NCBI RefSeq assembly: GCF_964340395.1
Contig: NC_135553.1
Location: 20,995,449-21,059,448, forward strand
Source of the DNA: Glandiceps talaboti
Taxonomy: Eukaryota; Hemichordata; Enteropneusta; Spengelidae
Direction of reading: 5' to 3'
Length of the DNA stretch: 64,000 nt
Below are positions 25,327-37,396 of the stretch, one piece after another. A program made the translations under genes and the position numbers. Each line of letters begins with the position of its first letter. Within the stretch, counting starts at the first letter, position 1. The notes beneath the pieces are model-generated. The model ran no database searches, was not told the origin of the DNA, and saw nothing but the letters and a program-made list of their open reading frames with translations.

Positions 25327-28170
25327 ACCCAATGACCAAACAAGAAGTTCTGAATGAAATTAACAGTCTTGACCTACGCAATGCCGTTGGCCTTGCACAT
25401 ATTATCAACTGTTCACTGAGCCAAGGGATTTTTATAGTTCATTAAAAATAGCCAAAATAATACCAATCTACAAGAAAGGCAACGCTGAAGATCTCAATAA
25501 ATCAAATCAAATCAATCGTTATTCAGTACTGTTGGCCACTGGCCAAAAAATACAAACCTTAAATAAACAAAAATGAACGGATCACTAGAAAATATCAAAT
25601 TTGTCAGGCCCTTTGTATCTCATAGTTTCTACTAGTGTCACAGATGACATATTCATAATTTCAGTAAATTCAATATTTTAACTACAGACTCTCTCAAGGA
25701 TATCGGATTCAGACCACAAGATTCCAAGCGTACTCGAGTACATGAGACGACAGTCTGCATTTCATAAAGAGCTAGGATTCATAGTGATCATTCATCAATG
25801 TTTTGAGAATAGTCTTTAGGGCATGGTAACCTCTTGAAGATTTTAATATTGTTTGCATTCATTATTTGGCCATACACATGTGTTGTGTAAATTTAGACTT
25901 TAAGGACAATAAAGATAGACACTTGGAACTAGGAGGCAGGTACTTCACTTCAGGGGAAGTCAATGAACGAGGCATATGCTAAGTGATTGCCATTTGTGTA
26001 GACTTTCGGCTTGAACATAAACTGTGTGTTGTTTGAGCTAATTCCCTAAAGTTCAAGTAGTGATACCGGTACAGAAGTTGAGTCGGTACAGAAGTTGATT
26101 CGGACATAAGATATGAGGGTGTTTCGAGTGCAGTTATTTGGTCTGTCAGCTGTGTGCGAAGACGAAAAGTAACACTAGCATCTTTTCTAAACTTTAGTAG
26201 CATAAAACATATATCTACTAAGTTTTCTGAGAGTGTCAACCTTTCGAGATGACAGAAGTAATACAAATTTGTGTTGCAGTAGGGGATTATAAAAGTAATT
26301 GGCAATATATTTTCACCTTATACAACATAAAATGGACATAGAAGTAAAAAGTGGAATTCACTCTCTATTGATTTGAATTACACATTTCATAAAGTCTCCC
26401 TACTCTTGGAGTATCGTTCCAACAACCAGTTTCGATTTTCAAAGTATGTGTTGAGGTTCTAAATTTACAAAGCGTCAGTTTGAATATTGGTTTATCAAGG
26501 GAGGTTTAATACGGTTCCAGAGACAATTCCTTTTTTAAATGATGAAGCATAACAATAAAGTTTTCTAGACGTATTCATACTTTCAGACCATAATTGTATA
26601 TCGATATCAATGCATCTCTGCTTTAATATATTTTAGGAATCTCAATTCATCACCAACACCTTGATGATCCCATACCTCCCAAAAGCCATAGCTTTGGAGT
26701 AAATGTCTAACATCTCTAGCCCAAAAACTATTTTTAACTATATCAATTTTGCTTAAATGTAACTCGTAACATCTGCATACTAGTCTTTCATCGTCCATTT
26801 TCAAAATCCTCAACCAATATTTAACAATTCTACAGTATCTATAATCCTTTAAGTTAACTCTTCCCAATTCTCATCTTATGGTAACGATAGGGGTGTTGTT
26901 ATACAATTGCAGAATGTAACGTAACATCTGGTTGTGAGTCTTTTCAACATCGTCAGCGGGATGGAAACCCCACACTTCAGAGCCATAAAAGAGAATTGGC
27001 AGAATTTTACAATAAAAGAATTTTCAAAGCTACATTGGCGGGTATAGTACCATATCTATGCAGACTACGTATCAAACTGTATAGAGCTCTATTTGCTTGT
27101 TTAAAGCTTTTTGGGCTTTGAACCATTTGCCAGTCCACGAAAACATTATACCAAGATAGCTCAATAACTACAGACCTATTTCAATTCTTCCAATTTTCAG
27201 TAAAATCTTTGAATCTGTCATTAACAAGCAACTTGTTCACTACCTTGACACGAAACAAATACTCCTTGACACACAATTCGGCTTGAGTAAGAAATTTAGT
27301 ACAAAGCTTGCCATGGCAGACTTGGTCTCAGAAATTAGATAGTGGTCATCTTCAAAAAGGTTTTGCCGCTTTTGGGGTCTTTATTGACCTCAAAAAAGGC
27401 GTTCGACACTATTAACCACGAAATACCGATCAGTAAGCTACATCATTATGGGATTAGTGGTCTCCCTTTAGCGTGGTTTTAAAACTATCTCAGTAGCCGA
27501 CAACAGTCCGTCACAATTAAAAGTGTCTCATCACCCTATCGACAGATACAGTGTGGCGTTCCGCAATGATCGATTCTTGGCCCCATTTTATTTATAATTC
27601 ATATAAATGACATCACAATTTCAACTAATCAATTTCAGTTCTGTCTATTCCCAGATGACACGAATTTATCTAAATCTATCAAAGGTAATAATATGAACCT
27701 TACCCAAACCAATTCTGACTCTCAAAAGGTTTATGATTGGTGTCAAGCAAATAAACTTACGATCAATGCTGAAAAACAAAATTACATGATTATTAATACA
27801 TCCCACAGGAAAATCTCAGTTGAGGGTAATATAGGAATAGACGGGAATGAAATACAGTGCGTCATGTCATCAACCTATCTGATCTTGATCGCAATCTTAC
27901 CTGGAAATCACACATCCAAAATGTTGCCAATGCTATCACTCCAAAAGTTGGACTTATTGTGCAATTGCGACACTATGTACTGAAAGCCATTATCTTGTTA
28001 TTACATAATACTCTTTTTATCACACATTATTTACTGCCTAGAAATATGGGGTAATACCTATGCAACTTCCTTACGGAAAAATACAACAATGGCATATACT
28101 GAGCTGCTTTTATTACAAACTTCAGTTACTAAGACAACTGGTATCAAGATCACCAAAATATGAAGGTACT
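25327..28170 (+). mobile_element. Decayed LINE (CR1/jockey-like), interrupted by another LINE
   Basis: Plus-strand remnants of a reverse transcriptase. Before the interruption: INCSLSQGIF and PIYKKGNAEDLN. After it: NNYRPISILPIFSKIFESV, then GVFIDLKKAFDTINH in another frame, SVTIKSVSSPYRQIQCGVPQ, and FPDDTN where the catalytic motif should be FADD. The C-terminal part continues through LTWKSHIQNVANAI to EIWGNTYATSLRK. There are several stops and frameshifts and no 5' end, so it is inactive. The interruption is a separate insertion at 25501-27159. Confidence 0.8.
25501..27159 (-). mobile_element. Second LINE fragment, minus strand, inserted in the first
   Basis: CTCAATAA occurs on both sides (25493-25500 and 27160-27167) and removal of the insert restores the host LINE's DLNNYRPIS reading, so this is an 8-bp target-site duplication. 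On the minus strand, 27015-26875 encodes PILFYGSEVWGFHPADD and LRYILQLYNNTP, the typical C-terminal LINE segment. After one TGA it continues as ELGRVNLKDYRYCRI (26867-26607). The 3' end abuts the left duplication and ends in a TGATT-type repeat, as in CR1/RTE-like tails. It is 5'-truncated. Confidence 0.82.
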
Positions 28171-28249
28171 GAATATCGCAGCGTACCGAAGTGCCACAAA
28201 TATGATGCAAGTGTCTATATATTGCAATTGGTTTTAGGGGACGGGCAAC

Positions 28250-28700
28250 ACACCTATCACGATGCAACTCGACGAGCAACACACCACGCAATTCGTCGCA
28301 TGCGTCGCTCCATCACATGGTCTTGCGATGTCACTAGGTGCGTCGCACGGAAAGCGACATGTCGGTTTTTCTGCGACTCGTCGCAAGTTGCTTCTTCATT
28401 TGCTTCATGAGTTGCATTGTGTAACCACCTCGTCGCGTCGCAAGTAATAATCTTTGACATATACCTATGTGTCAAATGACGTTCAATGTTATGGCCGCCA
28501 TGTTTTTAGTATATATATTCTATTGCGGCAAGTATATTTGAAATAAATTTCGATTTATCACCACGATTACCACTTATCAATAGTATACAAAGACTATGAA
28601 TGCTTGATCTCCGCTGAATATAGTTTTATTTCTAACTTTAATGCAAGTAGCGACGACGGAAAGATCAACATCGCCCTAAACGAACTTTGAATTGAGTATA
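28250..28700. repeat. Tandem duplication, copy 1
   Basis: This block (CTCGACGAGCAACACACCACG at its start, ATGGCCGCCATGTTTTTAG in the middle, TCGCCCTAAACGAACTT at its end) recurs at 29127-29600, offset about 880-894 bases. The first part is rich in GTCGCA/TGCGAC words on both strands and can fold on itself. Confidence 0.8.
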
Positions 28701-29126
28701 CTGTTACTATTGTTACGGATGAGAGAATACAAGTTTTTGATATTCGCTAAGCTTTGATGTTTTGCGAGGTGACCGTGAACTCTCAGCTGTCATGAATTAA
28801 TACTTTGAACAAATATTTGCATTTCGCGAATAGTATTCTTCTGAGATGACAATATTAAGTTATTAAAAGATCAACAGTGTCAAATAATGACTGATTACAA
28901 ACAGTTGGAAGAACAATGACGTGATCACATTGTTTGGCTAGTTTTCATATTTGTCAATATCATTTGCATTGAATTAAGGCGACAGCAATACTTCCGTTTT
29001 AGTCATTTATGGTGCTGATTATTTTATCACCCAATCATTTGAGTATTGTATATTTTATGTTTATAAGAATTTAATGGAATAATAAAGTAATAAGCTCTCA
29101 TTTAATGACCAGAATTGAGGTGTTCA

Positions 29127-29600
29127 GGCCAGGTTACACCATAACTCGACGAACAACGCACCACGCAATTTGTCACATGTGACGAATTGCATCGTGTACT
29201 CGCTCCATTGCAGGGTCTTGCAGTGTCGCTATGTGCGTCGTAAGGAAACCGACATGTCAGTTTTTCTGCCACGAGACGCAAGTTGCTTCTAGAGTTGCTT
29301 CATGAGTTGCACCATGTAACCACATCTTCGCATCTCAAGTAATAATCTTTGACATATACCTAGGTGTCAAATGATGTTCAATAATATGGCCGCCATGTTT
29401 TTAGTATAAATATTCTATTTCGGCAAGTATTTTTATATAATTTCGATTTATCACCAAAATTACCACTTATCAATAGTATACAATGTCTATGAATGCTTGA
29501 TCTCCACTGAATATCATTTTATTTCTAATTTGAATGCAAGTTGTGACGTCGGAAAGATCAACATCGCCCTAAACGAACTTCGAATTGAATATAGTTTTAC
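29127..29600. repeat. Tandem duplication, copy 2
   Basis: Second copy of the 28250-28700 block with roughly 90% identity by eye. A partial third copy of its TCGTCGCA-rich part is seen at about 29755-29855 (ACCATGCAACTAGTTGC...TGCATGAGTCGCATC-like). Confidence 0.75.
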
Positions 29601-30299
29601 TATCGATACCTAAGCAAGTTTTCAGTCATTTTATTGGTAAATATTAGCAAATTTATAGCATTTCTGCCAAGTTCTGCCGCTAGAAGACTTCGCCTCTATG
29701 AACTGTATATATCTTATATATCTATGTATGTGCAACAGTTAGCACTTGCTACTCACCATGCAACTAGTTGCTTTGTGTACGTGCTCCGTCGCAGTTGCTA
29801 GCCTCGTCGCATGCAATGAATTGCTTCATGAGTCGCATCATGTAACTTGGCCTTTCAAAACAGACTGAATCTCGGTCATTAAGAGCTTAGCATTTGGGTA
29901 TTTTCTGCAACAATTTACTCTAAAACAGAACGCATCAAACTGCCGTCAACATAGATTGACAGTACAGGCAATCTTCACGACGGGTGTTTTCGGTGACCAA
30001 CACCCCATACAATTCTGACTCTCCGCGACGCCCCAGCGGTGGCATTCGCTGGATCATGGATGTGTGGGTACCATGCTTGTTAGCGAAATTTCATATATAC
30101 TCCTTTTCCAGTTAATATTTCAATGAAAAAGAACCCCCCCCCCTTTTTTTTATAGCGAATCTGGGAGTTAATCACTGCAAAAAAAAAACCCTTCTTTCCG
30201 AAATCTGAGAGGTTTTACATTCATGACACCTAATCCATATACTGCACATGGTCCTGGATTACGTGACCTTTCTCCCCTGGCCTTCGTCGGGGAAGTTTC

Positions 30300-30418
<119 letters not shown>

Positions 30419-30594
30419 TAGAAATGGGGCATACTAATGATACTACCTATATTGTCGGAGGGTGATCTGAAAAAGTACCCCCTTTTTACAATTCCACGGA
30501 CCTACAAGGTCGACGAGATGTGAAACATCCATTAGACCGCGACCAAGAAAACCGGTCATAAATTGTGATATTGCAATTCTGAAGAGTCACTATC

Positions 30595-30671
30595 ACAGTA
30601 GTCCTGCTTGCAGACGGTGTACGCGTTTCGCTCAAGTGATGACTTACTCCGTATGCAAGCAGGACTACTGT
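30595..30671. repeat. Perfect 18-bp-arm hairpin
   Basis: ACAGTAGTCCTGCTTGCA at 30595-30612 is the exact reverse complement of 30654-30671, and pairing continues with ACGG against CCGT. The loop is about 32 bases. It lies inside the TIR element. Confidence 0.8.
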
Positions 30672-31466
30672 CACGGCAGAGTACCATCTAATTTGGATGA
30701 AGGATCATTGAAGTTTGAGCGTATCATACACCACTTTTTTGATGTAGACACTGGATGTACGTACTGTACGAAAAGACAGCGAGAGAGGGGTTAAAAAGGA
30801 GACACGAGAAATATCAGTGGAAAGCGGGATGGTCACCGAAAACACTGGACATCGCATAGAGATCTACTGACTGCTCGAGCGCTCTCTTCCGTTGAAAGCG
30901 GCATCTTCTGATGTTCGTAAATGCTTAGCATTTGAGAGTTAATGTCAACAATTTACTCTGTTCAACAGACCAGAAGTTAGTGTGTCACAGACACCACACG
31001 AAATTCTAACAGTGTGTAAAGCAGGATGCTTCGAAGAAGTCATCTCCGACTAACGCATCTTTTGATGTGTTCTGTTTTAGAGTAAATTGTAGCATAAAAC
31101 GTCTAATGCTAAGTTCTTATGATCAGGATTTAGTGTATCTCAAACAAGGATTGTGTGTGTCTCAAACAAGAATTGTGTGTGTCTCAAACACCCAAATGCT
31201 AAGGTTTTATGACAAAGAGTGTATATCGTCTATGCTATTCACAACTAAAACCGAAAGGTGAAGTCTTGCCAATTGTTTGAACTGTCTACAAACCAGCATT
31301 GCAGCACAGAAACGTAGCAAGTGCTAATAATATGTCAGCTGACATATAATTAAGCAATACGTGGAAATATCGAAACCACTAAAAGTATATTTACTAGGAA
31401 AAAAGTTTATTGCCCATGTCAAGTTGCCATATTGCTCCTATTATAATCAAAAGATTGTCATTTCAG

Positions 31467-31642
31467 GCTAAAAAAAATGGTGCCGATGGAGTAGAAATTG
31501 ATATCAGGTTTACCAAGGACGGTGTTCCCGTAATATTCCATGATTGGTCTACTGTCCGGACTACAGGAAGCAATGGGGAGATCAAATTGCTATTATTTGA
31601 TGAACTGAAGAAGTTCGATGCATCATATGGTCATCGACTAAG
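31467..31642 (+). CDS. GDE1: GDE1-B exon 2
   Basis: 176 bases, as in copy A. VEIDIR and IFHD are kept, but the loop after FHD reads WSTVRTTGS where copy A has SSIDRTTGG. The donor GTGGGG is weaker than copy A's GTGAGG. Confidence 0.85.
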
Positions 31643-32131
31643 GTGGGGATTATACATATTACCATGTGTTCACATGCTATAATGCGGGGGATTACACGTT
31701 GAATGCGTCATATGGTCACATAATAAAAGGAGATGAGTAGATGTAGAATGTATCATGTATCATACTAAGGTGAGGAATACATATTGGTGGTAACATTCTA
31801 TGGTGACGAATACACGTTTAATGTACCATGGGGTCAACCACTAGCATGGTGGCCTCTACAAACAAATGTATGTCTTGTGATTATACGCTGAAATTGGAAC
31901 ATCCAAGATATAACCAACTTACAAACCAGTAAAGTAAACAATCAAAAGTTATTATTACCAAACTATACGTTTGGCCATGCTTGAAATACTAGTAGCAAGA
32001 TAGTTGAATAACGTGAAATGATGATGATGAGGAGGAGGAGGAGGACGAGGAGGACGAGGAGGACAGCGAGGTGGTGGGGGTTGATAACTCAAAACAGTCT
32101 GGAATAAAACTGCTAAATTTCTTGGTTTCAG
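31643..32131. other. GDE1-B intron 2
   Basis: A 490-base intron matching both ends of copy A's 3-kb intron 2. It has the ACACATTG-type tandem units after the donor and a short GAT/GAG/GAC repeat at 32018-32085, but no inverted repeat, so it is the empty site for the foldback element. Confidence 0.8.
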
Positions 32132-32237
32132 AGAGAAATTTCCAAACGAGCACATTCCAACCTTAGAAGAGGCAACTGAAGAATGTCTGAAGTTGGGATT
32201 GAAAATATTCTATGACATTAAAGTTCATTCATACGAG
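32132..32237 (+). CDS. GDE1: GDE1-B exon 3
   Basis: 106 bases, acceptor TTTCAG ending at 32131, donor GTGATG at 32238. Reads EKFPNEHIPTLEEATEEC then FYDIK, nearly identical to copy A. Confidence 0.85.
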
Positions 32238-32573
32238 GTGATGTAATTTACAGAACTCGTGCACCCTGGGTATCACTACGATGTAAACGTAAAGAATATT
32301 ATCATGAAATAACAATTTGTGAGCACACAGCTATATAGTCTATCACTAGCCTAGGACGTCCTTCTAATGCAATTCTAAACTATTTGGTACACGTATATTG
32401 CAATAGTTACGACTTGTTGCTCTTGTATTGTTCGTCAGCACAACCATACACTAACTTGAAAGACCTCTCCTTTGATTGATACGAAACAATATCCATACAT
32501 ACACCAGTAAACCGTACCAATATCTTTGTCTTCTACACATTAATGTATATATTGTATTCTTTGATATTCACAG
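32238..32573. other. GDE1-B intron 3
   Basis: A 336-base intron whose two halves match the ends of copy A intron 3 (1,959 bases). Nothing else is seen. Confidence 0.7.
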
Positions 32574-32663
32574 GCTGTAAATGCTATTGCAGAGCTCTAT
32601 GAAAAGTATAACAATCTGTACGAGAATTCACTTGTTGTTTCTTACCCAGCCGTAATATACAGA
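32574..32663 (+). CDS. GDE1: GDE1-B exon 4
   Basis: 30 codons, acceptor TTCACAG ending at 32573, donor GTAGGT at 32664. Reads ELYEKYNNLYENSLVV then VIYR. Confidence 0.85.
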
Positions 32664-33017
32664 GTAGGTAGATGTACTGAGATGTTAATTGTAACTGATT
32701 GTTTAGCCGTGTGTTTTGTGTATCTAATATATAACATTACAAAATACAATATGCCATTAGGTTCATGCAAATAATTACTGTAATATCCATTTAATCATTA
32801 TATACGTGTGTGTGTGCGCGCGCGCGTGTGCGTGTGCATGTGTATGCGTGTGTGTGTTTATGTCACCACTCTAAGTTCGATAATGATAATACAAAGCACA
32901 TCCACCCATCCATCCATCCATCCACCCACCCATCCATCTAACCCCCATCTACCCCCCCCCCACACACACACACATACATACATACATACATACATACATA
33001 CATACATACATACATAC
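32664..33017. other. GDE1-B intron 4, first part, with microsatellites
   Basis: The first 130 bases match copy A intron 4. Then (GT)n at about 32808-32862, CCAT repeats at 32899-32935, a C run, and ACAT repeats at 32959-33017. Confidence 0.7.
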
Positions 33018-33657
33018 TGTTACGAAATAACATTTTAGCGCCCTCAATGATCACTTATTTTATGACCAGTCCTATACTGCCAGTATCTGGATGACAAATG
33101 TAAAATATCCCTGATTCTCAGGCGCAGTTATCCGACTATTTTGGTATGTCAGTCAGTTCGCTGGGAGGTGGAGCCTTGGTCACGTGAGTCTAGTAACTAA
33201 AGACAATCACCCAACCTGTCTGGGGACTATGGACGAAGACGGCATGCAGTGAACAGTGCATTTCTTATGTTCATTAACTAATCCCTTGCTTAGCTCTTTT
33301 TTCCTTCTATTTCGGTTAGAACCAATTTCTCCATTGAGGAAATAATTCCTGGTACACCTCTGTGAGGTAGATTGTTGATTTATCGAGTTATTTCAGGGTT
33401 TTTCTGTTTCTTTGGTTCCGTATGATTTGTGTGGCAAGCATTCGAGCTGATCCAAACGTACAGTGCGAGTACTGTCCTCCCACACGGTCTAAGCATACAT
33501 CCATGGTCTAAACGAACGGCCCATAATGAGGCATTCACGGTTATCGGAGGCCAGGTTGTGCTACTGTTTAAACTGGTTTTCGTGCGCATTGTAGTCTAGT
33601 ATTTTATGCAGTTTAGAACTTCAGGGTGTTTGGAGTATTCTCCAGATATTCGTTACA
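33018..33657. mobile_element. Probable solo LTR (640 bp) inside an ACAT microsatellite
   Basis: Starts TGTTACGAAATAAC and ends TATTCGTTACA, so it has TG...CA ends and near-inverted termini. ACAT repeat lies directly on both sides (ends 33017, resumes 33658). The terminal TGTTACGA matches the start of the neighbouring LTR at 33718. No internal coding sequence. In the microsatellite the target duplication cannot be told from the repeat. Confidence 0.55.
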
Positions 33658-33717
33658 ATACATACATACATACATACATACATACATACATACATACATA
33701 CATACATACACACATAC
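33658..33717. repeat. (ACAT)n microsatellite between two LTRs
   Basis: ACAT repeat separating the probable solo LTR from the Gypsy 3' LTR. Confidence 0.95.
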
Positions 33718-34110
33718 TGTTACGACGTTTATGCTTCGATTAGGATCCTCTGAAGGGGGTGCAATCACTACAGTCAGTAGGTCACCCGGGGTCACACAAT
33801 CAAACACCAAAGACAGACATGCTACTCGATGAATAAGGAAGATGAATCGTTAACTTTAATTCTTACCCGTCTGAAGGCTCACCATCTTCATTCCCGGGGG
33901 TCACAGTGGATGCAGCACTAGTAGACTTACACTCTAAATGGCTGTTGAGATGTCAGAATCAACCAAAGTCTATGCACCGAGTCTTTCTACGAGCAAGCTC
34001 TAAAATTGTATATTCTTAGAATCCAGAATCCCTTGTGTTAAACTTACAAGTCATGTGGAACAACGCCATCTACGACCACATTGCAATGTCTTAAAAAGCC
34101 ATGCATCACA
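33718..34110 (-). repeat. 3' LTR of the Gypsy element (393 bp)
   Basis: On the minus strand it begins TGTGATGCATGG at 34110, directly after a purine-rich tract (AAGGAGGGGCAG, 34111-34122), the expected polypurine primer site. It ends CGTCGTAACA at 33718, next to an ACAT microsatellite. Confidence 0.75.
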
Positions 34111-34122
34111 CTGCCCCTCCTT
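34111..34122 (-). other. Polypurine tract of the Gypsy element
   Basis: AAGGAGGGGCAG on the minus strand, immediately before the LTR start TGTG. This is the position of second-strand priming in LTR retrotransposons. Confidence 0.7.
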
Positions 34123-34344
34123 AAATTTTATCTCAGATGATGAACCAAACTATTTCAACTCTGCTCTGTTGCATGAAATAACGATAAACAAGAAAATAAC
34201 AATGAAACAGTAATTGTCTCATGAAAGTTCTGTTCAAGGTATTAGGTATTGTCTTTTGCCTAAAAATCACAATACTGCACAAAAACACTTGAAATGATGC
34301 ACGAGATGCAGTTAGAAAGTTCACATAAATGTTCAGCATGACAG

Positions 34345-35835
34345 CTACAATGCTTCAATGAGGTGCCTAGGAGGCCTTCCCCATTTTGAACTTCTTCTCA
34401 AACCAGACCTTGTTTCCCGTGATGTGTTGTCAACACAGACATCTGACGACTGCACCTGGAAGTGGTCTTCACCAATCAGGCTATCTATACCAGAATCTGT
34501 GGAGGTATTGGCATCATCACAGTCTGTTGCTTTAAGGTCACTGGTACCTGGAATCAATGGTTCCCTGCTTCCACTAGTGGCACCTCTTCTGCTGGATATT
34601 CTTGACGAACATCACACTCTGAGTAGTTGTGTAACTGATTTCCCTTGGAAGCCAATCTGGTCCCCAGTCACCCCTGTATTTCCACAACCTTTCTCTATGA
34701 ACAATCTTTGGTTTGGTACGGGGCCCCTTTAGAATTAGAAAGGCAATGTCATTTATGCACTTTATGACTGCATAAGGACATTCCCACAGCTTAGACAGCT
34801 TGGGAGAGACACCCTTCTTGTGCTGTGGGTTATATAACCATACACCAGGTATTAGCTTTGGCTGGCCTGCTCTGACATCATAGCATTGTTTCATGCCTTC
34901 ACTAGTCTTCCTGATGTTTTTCCTGTCAAACTCATGAACGTTTTGCATTCTGTCCTACAGCTCCCAACATACTCAGCAGCCGGGCCTACCTTATCCTCAG
35001 GATGGCCATATACAAGATCCACAGGAATTTTCATTTCTCGGCCCAGCATCATCATTGATGGCATGAAACCTGTAGTTTCATGAACACTTGTATGGTAGCT
35101 CATCAGAAGAAGTGGCAAATGCTTATCCCAAGTTCGCTGATGATCATCCACAAACATGACCAATTGGTTTTCGATCATCATGTTGTAACATTCTAACATT
35201 CCATCTGACTGAGGGTGCAGGGGAGTTGTCCTTGTTTTATGAATGTCCAGGAGCCCACACATATGCTGGAAGACAGCTGCCTCAAACTTCCTACCCTGGT
35301 CAGAATGCAACTCGAGAGACACACCAAAACAACCAACAAACCTACCTTTTTGGCCACTGTGGTTAGGGATAGTTAATGCTTCTTGCCATTTATTAAAGTA
35401 GTCCAAGGCTATGAGAATATAGCAATTACCTCTTTCGGTTTCGGGTAGAGGGCCAAAGACATCTATGGCCAGCCTTTCCATGGGAGCACCTACATTGGAC
35501 AAAGAGGGGCTCATTTCCTGTGATATGGTCCTTTTCTCCTAGCACACACCTCACATAGCTGGCACCAATGTTCAACAGCCTGCCGGTAACCAACCCAGTA
35601 GTAGCTGTCTCTCACTCTAGCTAACATCTTTTGTGCAGACCAGTGGCCACCATTTGGGGTTTCACACAGCTGTTTGAGAACAAAGGATTGCCTGGATTTT
35701 GGCATTACCAGCTGTTTTTGGAGTACGCCACCAGAAGGTTTCTCCCATCGACAATAGAGTACATCCTGATGCCACTCCAATAAGTCCCATTGCGACCAAT
35801 ATGCCTTAGGGACTGGTTTGTTTCTTTGGCTTGGT
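34345..35835 (-). pseudogene. Gypsy integrase remnant
   Basis: Zinc-binding part at about 35720-35520: the first histidine of the HHCC finger appears replaced (QLCETPNGGH), while CQLCEVC is kept. The core (35500-34950) shows the two aspartates (AIDVFGP, SDQGRKFEA) and glutamate (SDGMLECYN) expected for a DDE enzyme. The C-terminal part (34900-34640) has WLYNPQHKKGVSPKLSKLW and ends in a diverged tail. At least two frame changes separate the parts. Confidence 0.8.
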
Positions 35836-37316
35836 GGAGGGGGGGGGGGTGGATTGGTGGGGGAGGTCACCCTGTTTTTGAAATTGGCAGTTGGGGGGAG
35901 GGGGTCATGCTGTTTTTAAAATTGTGGGTGGGGAGGGGGTCATTGTGTTTTGGATCGTGATGGAATCCAAACATCCTTTTTTACAACAGCATATAGCCAT
36001 GTCTGAAATGTGGTACATGTAAGTATTTCTTCTTGTCCATGTTTCTTACATCAATTCTTTAATATTACTTCACATAATATAAGAGTTCAATCATAACTAT
36101 ACATATACATACACATGTATTACCTAGCTACCACACTAGTTACAGAACATGTCATGTAAATGCTTGGCTGTTTAACAATGAATGCTTCATTTATATTGCA
36201 CTTTAGGGCAAAAGTGAACTTGAACCTTTCGAAATGGTAATCTTCATAGATGGTTTATAAAAGAAGTTAATCTACATTGTTCTACTCTTCGGTATGAACT
36301 AGTCAGAAGGGATCAATACACTTTCTGACACTACATGTTATCAATACTACAAATCATCACATCTCATCAGATTCCAGTTTCTATTGTACACTAGGTATAA
36401 CCACATAAAGTTCTCTAACATTCCAGTGATTATACTATACATGCAATATTAATGCCACTATACCAATGTTACGGGTCCATTTTTGTGTGACATGGGAACT
36501 CATTTAAAACTTACATTTATGTTAGCTTTCCAAAGCTTGGAAATATAATCTTACGGGCTATGAATAACCTACAAAAAACAGATCTACCAGGGGGGAAACC
36601 CCAACGACTCCCTCACCCCAAAGGTCACTCATACATTCAACCAACAATCAAATGCACCAACAACCTTTTTACTGTCATAATGGGTATCAAACTCTTCTTA
36701 AAGATTTTCACCCTATGCTAATTTGAGATGATATTGTGAAATGTTTGCCAAGATAGTTTAAAATTGCCTTAAAACTCCAAATCTCCCCTGCCAATGATAC
36801 TACCATTAGATGCATATAATGATGCCATTTAAGTTTTTAAGAACATGTTTCAACCCTATGTAAATTATAAGGAATAGTTTCTGATACTTGACGGTGCTGT
36901 CTTGTAAAGCTTGGAGGTTATTGCTTGAAAGGGTCTGAATAGCCTAATGTTGGCTTTAAGAGTAAGAAACCTCCATGGCTTCTAGGGGAGACCCCTAGGA
37001 CCCCCACGTGAGGTGGACACATCCCATTCTCAAGCTATTCCCCCTACATCTCACTGTCAAGATGCTATTAAACTCCTTTTGGAATATATTTACCATGTGT
37101 AGTCAATAATTATAACTATGATAGTGCTAACCCGGGATCTTATCAAATATTTGTGAGACAGTCAAGCAGTCCACACGATTCACGATCAAAACATACCTGT
37201 CATGTGAATATTATATATATATATATGGGGGGCAGCCTGTTTTTGGTTTTACAGATAGGGGGTCAGTGACTTTTTGTTAGCCCAATGGAAAAATCCTCCG
37301 CCCGATCCCCCCCCCC
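35835..37316. mobile_element. 1.48-kb insertion inside the Gypsy element
   Basis: It separates the HLPSRLSC...RPPWSAVAP part of the Gypsy polyprotein (37317 upward) from the KAYWSQW part (below 35830). TGGCTTGG at 35827-35834 and TGGCTGG at 37317-37323 may be the target duplication. The insert begins with a G run and ends with a C run. Near both ends it has G-rich units (GGAGGGGGTCA followed by TGTTTTT) of the type scattered elsewhere. No coding content. Confidence 0.55.
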
Positions 37317-37396
37317 TGGCTGGAGAAACTGACTGGTCCCTTCTGACTGGCCTGCACGGAGCCACAGCACTCCATGGAGGTCTGTCATTACCATCA

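Noticed and set aside
34358-34732. 124-codon plus-strand frame
   Set aside because: It is the antisense shadow of the Gypsy integrase C-terminal region.
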